Source of the DNA: a virus
Direction: 5' to 3' (one strand)
IMG/VR virus record: IMGVR_UViG_3300027759_000153
Coordinates: 1-43,950 of that record
Length of the DNA stretch: 43,950 bases
This document shows positions 24,844 through 32,099 of this stretch, piece by piece. The translations under genes were made by a program, and so were the position numbers. The notes beneath the pieces were generated by a model, which had not been told where the DNA came from, ran no database searches, and worked only from the letters and a program-made list of their open reading frames with translations. Numbering within the stretch: position 1 is the stretch's first letter; every line of letters starts with the position of its first letter.

Positions 24844-25734
24844 TCACTCGTGCATCATAGCGAATAGCGAATCTAGTATGTAGAAGTTTCTATCGTTGTA
24901 TCGATAGCCTACATCATCTACTAGTTCGCTGTCCTCCATTAGCTGAAGCACGGCTAGGGCACTCTGTGCTTTCTCCGGCAGCTCGTCAAACTGTTTGTAT
25001 TCCACAGCATGGGAGTCAGCATGAAAGCGTTTGACAAGAAACGTATTGCTGTACTGCACAACTATTGCGTACTGCTTATCCGTCATCTTTTCAGCAAGCA
25101 TAAACTCAAGCATTGCTTTCTCATACTTCTCGGACAGGAAGTCCTTACGCATTAGTTCGCTTACTTCATTAGGTATCTCCTCTCCGCGTAGCAACAGATA
25201 GATATACCTTTGTACAATTGTAGAACTTGGTATCATGGTACTGTTACTTATCGGTCGCATTAGGTCCCGTATAGCACCCGAGAACGAAGAGTATATCGCT
25301 GTGTTTGCTTTCTCGATAACCTCTGCCGCTATCATAGGTATGAAGGTCTTCTTCACGATGCGTACCGCACCCATCAGCTTGCTAGTGGTACTCGTGTTAG
25401 CGTTACCCCGTTGGTTATCAATACGCCACGACTTGATACAGTAGACTTTCTCTGTCGGACCGCTACGCGCATAGCGAGTATCGATAGAGATTTCACCGAG
25501 ATGCTCAGTGCCTTTGTAGACACGCACCATACGCAAGAACTCTACGCCCTCGGGGGGTACGATAGTCCTGTCCTGTATAGAGGACTTACTCGTGTTGTAG
25601 TTGATGTCTTGCTTGCTCATACCCTTAGTAGTAAAGGTAAACGCTGGCATGTCTAGGGCTAGTTTGTTTACCAACTCTGCTAAGAATGGGTCAAGCGCAT
25701 AGATTGCGGGTAGTTGTATGTTTGCAAAGGTCAT
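24844..25734 (-). CDS. Hypothetical protein, last gene of MoxR-VWA operon
   Basis: A 296-residue soluble protein without signal peptide. Residues 60-115 look beta-rich (VEFLRMVRVYKGTEHLGEIS); residues 120-296 are mixed helical with an acidic end (DSELVDDVGYRY). It starts five bases after the stop of the preceding gene and its ribosome site is weak. It is in the same transcript as the AAA+ and VWA genes, ahead of the terminator, so it may be a substrate, adaptor or structural partner of that machine. I recognise no family. Confidence 0.5.
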   Translation of the reverse strand: MTFANIQLPAIYALDPFLAELVNKLALDMPAFTFTTKGMSKQDINYNTSKSSIQDRTIVPPEGVEFLRMVRVYKGTEHLGEISIDTRYARSGPTEKVYCIKSWRIDNQRGNANTSTTSKLMGAVRIVKKTFIPMIAAEVIEKANTAIYSSFSGAIRDLMRPISNSTMIPSSTIVQRYIYLLLRGEEIPNEVSELMRKDFLSEKYEKAMLEFMLAEKMTDKQYAIVVQYSNTFLVKRFHADSHAVEYKQFDELPEKAQSALAVLQLMEDSELVDDVGYRYNDRNFYILDSLFAMMHE

Positions 25735-25739
25735 AGTTA

Positions 25740-26624
25740 TTACCAGTTGAATTTGTTGAGGATGTCTTGGACATTCGTTCTAAGTTCTAGTCGTGCGCCA
25801 ACATCAGAACGTAAGTCGTCTATGTCGGTCGTTGTCACGGCCTGCTCTAGCATACGTCGTGCTTTCTCCAGCTCTGGGTCTTTCGTGACATTGAGTCGGG
25901 TCAGCAGGTCGCATAGGTCTATAGCGTTGTCGATCAAAGAGTCACGGAAAATCTTACGATCACCGTCTTCTTTGTCAGTCAGCTTATCAGTCATGTGCAT
26001 CAGCACAGCGTGCAACCTATCCCATGGGTCACGCATAGCTTCTGATAGCTTGTCGCTAAACATCTTCTCGTACTGCTCTTGCAAGTCAGCCTTGACGCGA
26101 GCCTCGCAGTTGATGCGGAAGTCACCACTCTCAGGCACAGGCAGGAAGTTGTACTCGAACTTAAAGCGACGAGGTAACGTATCTACATCAGGAAACTCAT
26201 CAGCACGATAGTACTTGCCTAGCTTGAACGCTTGGTCGTTCTTGATCTGCGGATAAGCAATGATGAAGTCTTTGACTAGCGCATGGAAGTTAGCCTCCAT
26301 CGTACCGAGTTGCTCGCGATACTTGAAGAAGTTCTCCATAGGTAGTAAGCCGACACCCTTCATCCAAGGCAAGGTCTGCGTTGAGTTCCATGCTCTGCAC
26401 TTGGCCGAGTACTTCTCTATCTTCTTGAGGTGATCACTGCCCGCCATGAGGTACTTGTATACCGAGCCCGCATCTTGGTCAGCTTCCTTGGATGTGTTGA
26501 CATCCATGGTGGTTTCGTTGTCACGCTTGCGTGCAGTCCATGTGCTGATACGCAACTCCACGAGCATAGCCATGGATGATAGGGAGACCACGGGACCCGT
26601 GATCGTCATTGTATTCTCTGTCAT
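25740..26624 (-). CDS. DUF3150-like protein (tentative)
   Basis: A 294-residue, mostly helical protein. The N-terminal part (LVELRISTWTARKRDNET) and the middle (LPWMKGVGLLPMENFFKY) recall DUF3150 proteins, which on conjugative elements and some phages are encoded beside a CobS/MoxR-type ATPase and a CobT-like VWA protein. That match is from memory and needs a profile search. Here the ATPase and VWA genes stand upstream in the same operon, which supports it. A good AGGAG site precedes the start. Function is not known; a substrate or adaptor for the ATPase is possible. Confidence 0.5.
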   Translation of the reverse strand: MTENTMTITGPVVSLSSMAMLVELRISTWTARKRDNETTMDVNTSKEADQDAGSVYKYLMAGSDHLKKIEKYSAKCRAWNSTQTLPWMKGVGLLPMENFFKYREQLGTMEANFHALVKDFIIAYPQIKNDQAFKLGKYYRADEFPDVDTLPRRFKFEYNFLPVPESGDFRINCEARVKADLQEQYEKMFSDKLSEAMRDPWDRLHAVLMHMTDKLTDKEDGDRKIFRDSLIDNAIDLCDLLTRLNVTKDPELEKARRMLEQAVTTTDIDDLRSDVGARLELRTNVQDILNKFNW

Positions 26625-26642
26625 AGGATTCTCCTGATTAAA

Positions 26643-27689
26643 TTAAATAGATTTTTCGACAACCTGTCGAAGTTTCCGAGGTACAAAAGTGTGATCTTTA
26701 AAGAACTTAGTGTTAGTACGCGATGGCTTAGTACCCTTGGGCAGGCGTACGCGCTCAAACACTTGATCTCTGTGCAAATAGGACACGAACGTCTTCATCC
26801 AATCGACCGTGTTCACGATGCTTAGTTTTCTTGAGCCCCCCGATGCCCACATGTGACTACCTGCTTGATTGGCAATGATGTGCAGTAGTTGCACCCACTC
26901 GCTAGGGTCGCCCCTGTCCAACATAGACTGCGCCTTCTTACACGCCATAGGATGAAAGCCTACGCCTCTACGCCAATCGTTATAGCCGTAGCCAAACGGT
27001 ATAGCATCACGCGCATAGCGTTCTTCCCACAGATCGTCACGCTCTTGCGGTGATAGCTTCTGCTCGTTACTAGCCTTGTATTCTTCAGCGGAGAAGAATC
27101 CTAAGTCCGTAGCAAACTTCTCGAACGAGGGGTTGATCTCACTGTGCTCGAATGTATCCGTAACTGCGAGCACAACTTGCGCCCACGATAAGAACGCTTC
27201 ATACCTCTGCATGAATTCATTTACCTTACCTCGCCTAGCCCGCGTGTTATACGCAACAGGGGCAGTGAGCAGGAACGACTTACCATCTACATACTGGAAG
27301 TCAAGCCTACCGGTATGGCGCGGTAACTCATACATCTCTGTGCGAGTGTGGTTCACGCAGTAGAACATACGCCCTTCACTCCACAAGAAGTTCTGAGACA
27401 CATCTGGTAAGAAGTTATGGATGTTGTCGGGCGTGTACGCACTATAGTACTTGGGTGCAAATACAGAATAGGTATTGTCCGAACGCCACTCGACGAGCGT
27501 CTGTCCGTAGTACCGCAGATGCACCGTGTTGTCATCCGGCATATGGATGTCGGCCATGTAGTGATGCTGACGACTACCCAATGGGCGAATCTTGTCCTTG
27601 TGCCCACGGATAGGTTTAGTTTTATCGTGCCAAGATTTCACGGCCTCAAAGCCCGCTACCTTGCGCACGCATGCTGTGTTATAGCCCAT
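26643..27689 (-). CDS. Hypothetical protein of the MoxR-VWA operon
   Basis: A 348-residue soluble protein. Residues 40-150 are rich in Tyr, His, Asp and look like a beta-structured domain (VHLRYYGQTLVEWRSDNTYS); the rest is helical with Trp and Tyr. The C-terminus is basic (RKLRQVVEKSI). The last coding bases contain a dyad element (26649-26677), so the dyad also encodes KLRQVVEKS. It overlaps its upstream neighbour by 11 bases. No family recognised. Confidence 0.55.
   Translation of the reverse strand: MGYNTACVRKVAGFEAVKSWHDKTKPIRGHKDKIRPLGSRQHHYMADIHMPDDNTVHLRYYGQTLVEWRSDNTYSVFAPKYYSAYTPDNIHNFLPDVSQNFLWSEGRMFYCVNHTRTEMYELPRHTGRLDFQYVDGKSFLLTAPVAYNTRARRGKVNEFMQRYEAFLSWAQVVLAVTDTFEHSEINPSFEKFATDLGFFSAEEYKASNEQKLSPQERDDLWEERYARDAIPFGYGYNDWRRGVGFHPMACKKAQSMLDRGDPSEWVQLLHIIANQAGSHMWASGGSRKLSIVNTVDWMKTFVSYLHRDQVFERVRLPKGTKPSRTNTKFFKDHTFVPRKLRQVVEKSI
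26649..26677. repeat. 29-bp dyad element, copy B, inside a coding end
   Basis: Core TCGACA-ACC-TGTCGA at 26656-26670. The right arm is TTTCC; the left is AGA instead of GGA. Unlike the other copies it is within a reading frame, at the very 3' end of the 26643-27689 gene and about 31 bases before the next start. Confidence 0.8.
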
Positions 27690-27867
27690 TTGATTTTCCC
27701 TTCAATAAAGAATGTTGAATAAAAGACATACTCTTGGAGAGCATGTGGATATCAAGCAACTGTTTCTGATGCTTTAGTACAGTGTTCTCGCTTACGAGAG
27801 AACCTATGTGGGGCTTATCGCCCTTCTTATAAACAACCTGACCTTTGGCTAATACGACTAGTGGCAT
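27679..27867 (-). CDS. Small basic hypothetical protein
   Basis: Sixty-two residues from ATG 27867 (MPLVVLAKGQ). A GTG at 27888 would extend it by seven residues into the dyad element and is less likely. It is helical and basic, with Lys, His and Leu in the second half. It overlaps the next gene by 11 bases. No family recognised. Confidence 0.5.
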   Translation of the reverse strand: MPLVVLAKGQVVYKKGDKPHIGSLVSENTVLKHQKQLLDIHMLSKSMSFIQHSLLKGKSNGL

Positions 27868-27874
27868 ATGGTTC

Positions 27875-27903
27875 GGATTCGTCGACACGGTGTCGATTAC
27901 TCC
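27875..27903. repeat. 29-bp dyad element, copy C
   Basis: Core TCGACA-CGG-TGTCGA at 27882-27896, outer GGA and TCC. It begins eight bases before the ATG at 27867 and its right arm covers the stop codon of the gene at 27897-28058. Confidence 0.85.
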
Positions 27904-28058
27904 GCCTCCCCGTTGTAGAAAGCTATCAAGTGTTTGACCACCTGACCGTTGGTAGGTTGAAAGCCTAGCTTGGACACGAGCCCTTCCCTTACCTCTTGCA
28001 GTAACTCAAAGGTTTCTTGGTTAAGCGTGACCACAAAGTTTTGTACAGTCGGTTTCAT
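27897..28058 (-). CDS. 53-residue ribbon-helix-helix-like protein
   Basis: ATG at 28056-28058 overlaps the stop of the previous gene (ATGA), and TAA is at 27897-27899. The sequence opens with a beta-like strand (VQNFVVTLNQ), then an amphipathic helix (ETFELLQEVREGLVSKLG), a PTNGQ turn and a second helix (VVKHLIAFY). This strand-helix-helix order and length match Arc/MetJ-type repressors, which bind DNA dyads as dimers. There is no direct proof of DNA binding. Since dyads flank the gene, it is a candidate for the protein that binds them. Confidence 0.55.
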   Translation of the reverse strand: MKPTVQNFVVTLNQETFELLQEVREGLVSKLGFQPTNGQVVKHLIAFYNGEAE

Positions 28059-28297
28059 CGTCTCTGCTCCATGATTTCTTTTGCATTGGCTTCAACTTCC
28101 AATCTCAGCAGTGCCGTGATCGGAGTAATGAATGCCGCTTTGATGTCAGGCTTTACGAACATCGTCACATTGGTAGTACGCACGCCATTCCACTCTTTGC
28201 CGAGTTGGTTGCAGGCGTTAAGTGTTTCGCATACACGCAATGCTTCCTCGATGTCCAAGACAAACTGTTCACCACCTATATGTAATAGGACTTCCAT
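28055..28297 (-). CDS. Small hypothetical protein
   Basis: Eighty residues, beta-like at the start (EVLLHIGGEQFVLDI) and helical later. An AAGGAGG site overlaps the end of the VWA gene, with the start one base after the VWA stop. It is coupled to the ribbon-helix-helix-like gene by ATGA. No family recognised. Confidence 0.5.
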   Translation of the reverse strand: MEVLLHIGGEQFVLDIEEALRVCETLNACNQLGKEWNGVRTTNVTMFVKPDIKAAFITPITALLRLEVEANAKEIMEQRR

Positions 28298-28298
28298 T

Positions 28299-29576
28299 TC
28301 AAACCTCCTTAATAGTTACAAGTTGACCCTTTGGTGGGGTATAGCTTGCGTTGCCGATGATGCACCACAGGATTGGTACATTGAGTCGCGCCCACCCCGG
28401 CGGATTGCTGTGCATATACCCATCAGAGAGCATCACGAGAGCATCAGGCTTGAGCTTATTTTTCTCCATAAACTCAGGTACGCAATCAGGATTAGTACCA
28501 CCACCACCTTTGGGCTTTGTCTTGTGGACAATGTCAGACAGGTGAAGCGTGTACGTCTCATGCCCGTTCACATTGGTATCCCAATACAAAACATCGACAC
28601 GATCAGGTACAACATCCAAGATGAGTTTATTAAACTCAGACATGAACGCATCGAGCAGAGGTCCGTGTACAGAACCTGACGTATCCATCGCTATCACGAG
28701 GTGCTTCATCTTCTTACCGATGATCGCAGGCAGGATAACGTCTTGCCACAAGTAGTTCTTGTGGGCTTTGCGCCACGATGGTGCTTCACGCCCACGCAGA
28801 TTGGTTTTGACAAACCGCTTAAGCACAGCCCGCCAGTCAACCTTCGGTGCGAGAAGTTCGCCTATCTCTCTGGACATATTGCCACCTACTTTGCCAGCAT
28901 AGATTGCGCCTTGACGCAGCGCGTGATCGATGTCACGTTCTAACTGCTTATTCTCGTCTTCAGACAGGCCATCCTTCGCGCCTTCCCAATCGTGCTCATC
29001 GAGGGAATTACCGTCAGGTTGTCGATTAGTCCCTCGATGCTCGTTCCCATCTTCACCAACAGGACCATCACCATCTCCATCCTCATCGCCACCTCCGCCA
29101 CCACCTTCTTCTTGCTCATCACGCAGGATGTCAAACACTTGGCGTGCATCCATACCACGGAAGCGTGTGTCAAAGCACCCCTGATACTTACCAGTCTTGG
29201 GGTCGCGAGGGTGAGAGATCATGCTCTCGAGTTGGTCCATGTCAAACAACTGAAGATTGATCACATGATCACAGGCACGATTGGCTAAGTCGTGGTCGAT
29301 GTCATGCAAAGACTTCCATGTCGTCAGGTGACGATAGCACTTGTGCATGTTCTCGTGCATTACCAGAAAGGCCAATTCCTTATCTGTTAAGCTGTCTACG
29401 AATGCGCGACCATACTCCGCATCGCGACCATTGGTGCGTGCAGTTGGTACAAGTTCAGACACACTCGTCTTACCTACCATAAACAGACCCGCGAACAAAG
29501 CGAATTCTTTGTTGCGCATCAGGCTCACATGAACAAGTTCTATGCGTTGCTCAGCCGTTAGTTTTCTCATTAGCAT
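28299..29576 (-). CDS. VWA protein with N-terminal metallopeptidase motif
   Basis: A 425-residue protein with three parts. Residues about 60-140 contain H74-E-N-M-H78, the HExxH zinc motif, in a context like the DUF2201 putative metallopeptidase region. Residues about 155-215 are an acidic, Gly-rich linker. Residues about 285-425 are a VWA domain with a full MIDAS: D297-T-S-G-S301, T360 and D384. This architecture, next to a MoxR-type ATPase gene, is that of MoxR-VWA (CobS/CobT-like) pairs, where the ATPase remodels targets bound by the VWA partner. The ribosome site is GAGGAG. The target here is unknown. Confidence 0.82.
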   Translation of the reverse strand: MLMRKLTAEQRIELVHVSLMRNKEFALFAGLFMVGKTSVSELVPTARTNGRDAEYGRAFVDSLTDKELAFLVMHENMHKCYRHLTTWKSLHDIDHDLANRACDHVINLQLFDMDQLESMISHPRDPKTGKYQGCFDTRFRGMDARQVFDILRDEQEEGGGGGGDEDGDGDGPVGEDGNEHRGTNRQPDGNSLDEHDWEGAKDGLSEDENKQLERDIDHALRQGAIYAGKVGGNMSREIGELLAPKVDWRAVLKRFVKTNLRGREAPSWRKAHKNYLWQDVILPAIIGKKMKHLVIAMDTSGSVHGPLLDAFMSEFNKLILDVVPDRVDVLYWDTNVNGHETYTLHLSDIVHKTKPKGGGGTNPDCVPEFMEKNKLKPDALVMLSDGYMHSNPPGWARLNVPILWCIIGNASYTPPKGQLVTIKEV

Positions 29577-29706
29577 TTCTATGCTCCTCTCGTTGTTGAA
29601 TTACAAATACCTCGATGTCATGCGCGGCCTCATGCTCACCTATCAGGCGCAGTTGTGCCGCGAACGCCATGCCCGCTTGGTACAAGTTGTCGTACTGGTT
29701 AGTCAT
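29551..29706 (-). CDS. 51-residue hypothetical protein overlapping VWA start
   Basis: ATG at 29704-29706, stop TGA at 29551-29553. The product is helical and charged (YQAGMAFAAQLRLIGEHEAA). It overlaps the upstream gene by eight bases and the VWA gene by 26 bases. Its length and placement suggest translational coupling that sets VWA expression. No family recognised. Confidence 0.55.
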   Translation of the reverse strand: MTNQYDNLYQAGMAFAAQLRLIGEHEAAHDIEVFVIQQREEHRNANEKTNG

Positions 29707-29965
29707 TGTTTAACTCCGCAATGATCTTCAACTTGTTATAGGTATCGGCATCAACTTCCTGCCAACGCCCTGCGCTTGTCATGCGATCACCAAAGTCATA
29801 CATGTTGACCGTGCCGTCGCCCGCTTGCGAACCATCAATGCCCCAAAACGTAGAGGCAAGCGCATCGAGATGCTCATCTGGGTGATCATCTGTCGTGAAC
29901 TTAACCATCGTGCTTACTTCGCTCTCACCAAAGTAAGTCTCAATCTCTCCGATGTAGTGCTTCAT
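29699..29965 (-). CDS. Small acidic hypothetical protein
   Basis: Eighty-eight residues with many Asp and Glu (FTTDDHPDEHLDALAS) and a Gly-rich stretch near residue 45. An AAGGAAG site precedes the start, and ATGA joins it to the upstream gene. It lies between the AAA+ and VWA genes. No family recognised. Confidence 0.55.
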   Translation of the reverse strand: MKHYIGEIETYFGESEVSTMVKFTTDDHPDEHLDALASTFWGIDGSQAGDGTVNMYDFGDRMTSAGRWQEVDADTYNKLKIIAELNND

Positions 29966-30222
29966 TGCATCTTCCTTGGTTGTTTATCAATAACTATTGC
30001 TACGTCTTCCAGCTTGGTTATCCTGCTGTTGGACAACGGCACGGATGTATCGAACTCCATGGACAGGCGTGTCCATACAGTTGCGTTCCACTTGGCTAAG
30101 CGTTGGCTTGTGATGTGTATCCATCGCCCGCTAGTCTTGTCGACTACATCAAAGCCGTCATTGACTGGCACGATGTAGCAGTTGCGATAGCTGACAGGGG
30201 TTCCGATCTTGGTAGTTTTCAT
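29962..30222 (-). CDS. Small hypothetical protein
   Basis: Eighty-six residues, predicted mostly beta (VSYRNCYIVPVNDGFDVVDK) with a basic centre. The leader CCAACCAAGGAAC before its ATG resembles leaders at 17187, 21306 and 29966. Dyad D stands between it and the ATPase gene. No family recognised. Confidence 0.55.
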   Translation of the reverse strand: MKTTKIGTPVSYRNCYIVPVNDGFDVVDKTSGRWIHITSQRLAKWNATVWTRLSMEFDTSVPLSNSRITKLEDVAIVIDKQPRKMQ

Positions 30223-30241
30223 TTAAGTTCCTTGGTTGGTT

Positions 30242-30270
30242 GGAGTTTTCGACAGGATGTCGATTTATCC
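30242..30270. repeat. 29-bp dyad element, copy D
   Basis: Core TCGACA-GGA-TGTCGA at 30249-30263, outer GGA and TCC. It covers the stop codon of the ATPase gene and lies about 20 bases upstream of the next start codon (30222). Confidence 0.85.
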
Positions 30271-31341
30271 CTTGAGTCCGGCAAACATGTACTGGTTCTC
30301 ACGAGCCCATGTCACGAACGCAGGGTGTGCAATAGCCCAATTCTTCTTAGCTTTAACTTCGAGTAAGCTATTGATGAAGAGTGCTTGTGCTTCTTTAGGC
30401 ATACGCTTAACAAAGCGCATCCATGTTCCGAATGTTTCACGAGTGCATGTAGATACACCCTTGAACATCAAGATACATTGGGCCGCTGGACTTGTGGGCA
30501 AGGCCACAGTGTCAGGGTTAGACTCGATAGCCTCGCGGGTCGGGAGTTGATCAGCCATCGATACATACGCTTGCAAGTCACGCGATGCAGAGAAGCCGAG
30601 AGTGCCGTCGAGTGCGGCAATCAATGCGTTGTCAGTCAGGCGATCACGGATGGATACCCAATGCGATGCCTTGAACAACGAGCGAGGAGACACGAACGCA
30701 ACCTGTGATGCGTCATGTGGGTTGAAGATGTACGGGTTCTGTTGTTGCCCGCCATCCTGATACGATGCCATGCAATGGGGATACTCACGCACCCATGCTT
30801 GCACCTCGGGTGCTACACCATGGTTGATAGCCCAAGCTAACCATTCTTCAGCATTGGGTTTCATGTAGGGAGCCCATGTCTGACGGTTGCGTGTATGTGC
30901 CTTAGCAGAGTCACCGACACCATCGGCATCATCATTACCAGTAGTAAAGACAATGGAGTCCGAGTGCAGATAGAAGCTACCCATGCGACGCTCATGTAGT
31001 AGAGGGTGCAGGGTGTTACGGACATAGTCGTCGGTCTTGGTCCACTCGTCGATCATGATTACGCATGGCTCGTTGAGATGCAACTTGAAACTCTCAGCAG
31101 GATAGAAGTCCAAGGTGCGTGTCGTGTGGTTGGGTATGGGCATGCCCGCCTGACCCACATCGGTGTTCGGACCATCGATATACACCTTGTGATAACCCGT
31201 ACGCTCTACGATCACATCGTGGATCGCGGTTTTACCAACACCTGGTTCGCCAGTAAGGTGTACTGAGTTATGCCCGCTATTGAGGATGAGATCAACGGCT
31301 TCGGTGAAGTTGATGCGACGAGAGTGTTTGATTTCTGACAT
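30265..31341 (-). CDS. MoxR-type AAA+ ATPase
   Basis: A 358-residue ATPase. Walker A is GEPGVGKT (K37, T38) and Walker B VIMIDE (D98, E99). A FTTGNDDADG segment near 132 fits sensor 1, and an Arg-containing NRQTW lies near 150. The placement of GQAGMPIPN between the Walker motifs is usual for MoxR/CobS-like proteins. It should form a hexameric ring that works with the VWA protein encoded 2 kb downstream. In phages, such ATPases are often labelled CobS although no cobalamin pathway is present. No other nucleotide-binding protein is in this operon. Confidence 0.85.
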   Translation of the reverse strand: MSEIKHSRRINFTEAVDLILNSGHNSVHLTGEPGVGKTAIHDVIVERTGYHKVYIDGPNTDVGQAGMPIPNHTTRTLDFYPAESFKLHLNEPCVIMIDEWTKTDDYVRNTLHPLLHERRMGSFYLHSDSIVFTTGNDDADGVGDSAKAHTRNRQTWAPYMKPNAEEWLAWAINHGVAPEVQAWVREYPHCMASYQDGGQQQNPYIFNPHDASQVAFVSPRSLFKASHWVSIRDRLTDNALIAALDGTLGFSASRDLQAYVSMADQLPTREAIESNPDTVALPTSPAAQCILMFKGVSTCTRETFGTWMRFVKRMPKEAQALFINSLLEVKAKKNWAIAHPAFVTWARENQYMFAGLKG

Positions 31342-31368
31342 TTTAATTTCCTAATAAAAGAAGAGAAA

Positions 31369-31397
31369 GGAATAGTCGACACCATGTCGACCGTTCC
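31369..31397. repeat. 29-bp dyad element, copy E
   Basis: Core TCGACA-CCA-TGTCGA at 31376-31390, with GGAA/TTCC outer arms. It lies between the zinc-ribbon gene (stop at 31402) and the ATPase start (31341). Confidence 0.88.
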
Positions 31398-31401
31398 GAG
31401 G

Positions 31402-31659
31402 TTACGAACGTGGGTACTTCTGATTGGTATCTAACAAAGTCTGTGGTGCAGACGCATCAGTTACCAACATGTAAGGACCTTTGCCGTAGGGTTGCACTAC
31501 ACACCAAGATTGGCGTGCAGAGATCGCGGCTTGATTGCCGCAATGCAGACACAAGCGATAGCCCAAGGCATAACGCTCGTGGTGGATGTCGTCACCGCAC
31601 ATGGCACATGAATGCCAGGCTGTGTAATCGTCATCGTATTCTGTAGTATGGTGAGTCAT
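31402..31659 (-). CDS. Small zinc-ribbon protein
   Basis: Eighty-five residues from ATG 31659 (a TTG at 31662 is in frame). Two CxxC pairs (CAMC at about 18-21, CLHC at about 37-40) with two histidines between them form a probable zinc ribbon, preceded by a His/Asp-rich N-terminus. The start shares one base with the upstream stop codon (TGATG). It is a possible small regulator or adaptor of the MoxR-VWA operon; the family is not certain. Confidence 0.6.
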   Translation of the reverse strand: MTHHTTEYDDDYTAWHSCAMCGDDIHHERYALGYRLCLHCGNQAAISARQSWCVVQPYGKGPYMLVTDASAPQTLLDTNQKYPRS

Positions 31660-31832
31660 CAATCAATCTCCCAATAAGTAATGACAAGTTCTTCCGTCGC
31701 AGGATTGCGATAGAAATGAATCTCTGTGTAGGCACGACCCTCACGCACGCACTCATCGAGTGCTTGCAACCAACTGAGTGCTTTGCCGTTGAAGGGGATA
31801 GGCTTGCGCCATGGGAGTCGATACAACTGCAT
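31659..31832 (-). CDS. Small hypothetical protein
   Basis: Fifty-seven residues from ATG 31832 (MQLYRLPWRKPIPF), whose A is shared with the TGA of the upstream gene. Trp- and Arg-rich N-terminus, acidic C-terminus (ELVITYWEID). Coupled to genes on both sides by TGATG overlaps. No family recognised. Confidence 0.55.
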   Translation of the reverse strand: MQLYRLPWRKPIPFNGKALSWLQALDECVREGRAYTEIHFYRNPATEELVITYWEID

Positions 31833-31921
31833 CACGGTCTCCAATAGAAGAGGTCGAGGGCAAGCACAATGAGTGCGAGGGCAATGATGAAGCGTGAGAA
31901 ACGCTCGAAGTCAGTAAACAT
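31832..31921 (-). CDS. 29-residue membrane peptide gene
   Basis: ATG at 31919-31921, TGA at 31832-31834. After a charged start (MFTDFERFSR) comes one hydrophobic helix (FIIALALIVLALDLF) and a short tail. TTGGAG is at a good distance before the ATG and the stop overlaps the next start, which support a real gene. It is the first gene after promoter 32040-32068. It may sit in the inner membrane; the role is unknown. Confidence 0.55.
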   Translation of the reverse strand: MFTDFERFSRFIIALALIVLALDLFYWRP

Positions 31922-31957
31922 AGGTATCTCCAATAAAAGAAATGACACAAGTGATTT

Positions 31958-31986
31958 GGAATAGTCGACAGGGTGTCGAAGAATCC
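31958..31986. repeat. 29-bp dyad element, copy F
   Basis: Core TCGACA-GGG-TGTCGA at 31965-31979, outer GGAA and ATCC. It is in the leader of the operon made from the promoter at 32040-32068. Confidence 0.88.
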
Positions 31987-32025
31987 GGAACCACGGAGAA
32001 AAGTACATAAGAAGTTCTACTAGCT

Positions 32026-32042
32026 AATGTACTTCGTACATT
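32026..32042. promoter_or_regulatory. 17-bp palindrome at the start site of the MoxR operon
   Basis: AATGTAC-TTC-GTACATT, seven-base arms with a three-base centre. It covers most of the -10 to start-site region of the 32040-32068 promoter, which is the usual place for a repressor operator. The protein is unknown. Confidence 0.6.
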
Positions 32043-32068
32043 ATAACATACATTCTTGACAAAGTCAA
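32040..32068 (-). promoter_or_regulatory. Sigma70 promoter of the MoxR-VWA operon
   Basis: On the minus strand: TTGACT (32063-32068), 17-base spacer, TATAAT (32040-32045). A GAC-N3-GTC dyad overlaps the -35 box, as in two other promoters of the window. Transcription would begin near 32033 and run through the operon to the terminator at 24810-24836. Confidence 0.82.
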
Positions 32069-32099
32069 GACCCTCTCCGTGTTTTAGCACACCAATCCG

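Noticed and set aside
28299-31341. Cobalamin biosynthesis (CobS/CobT) genes
   Set aside because: The similarity is to the MoxR-VWA architecture in general; no CobN or other pathway gene is present.
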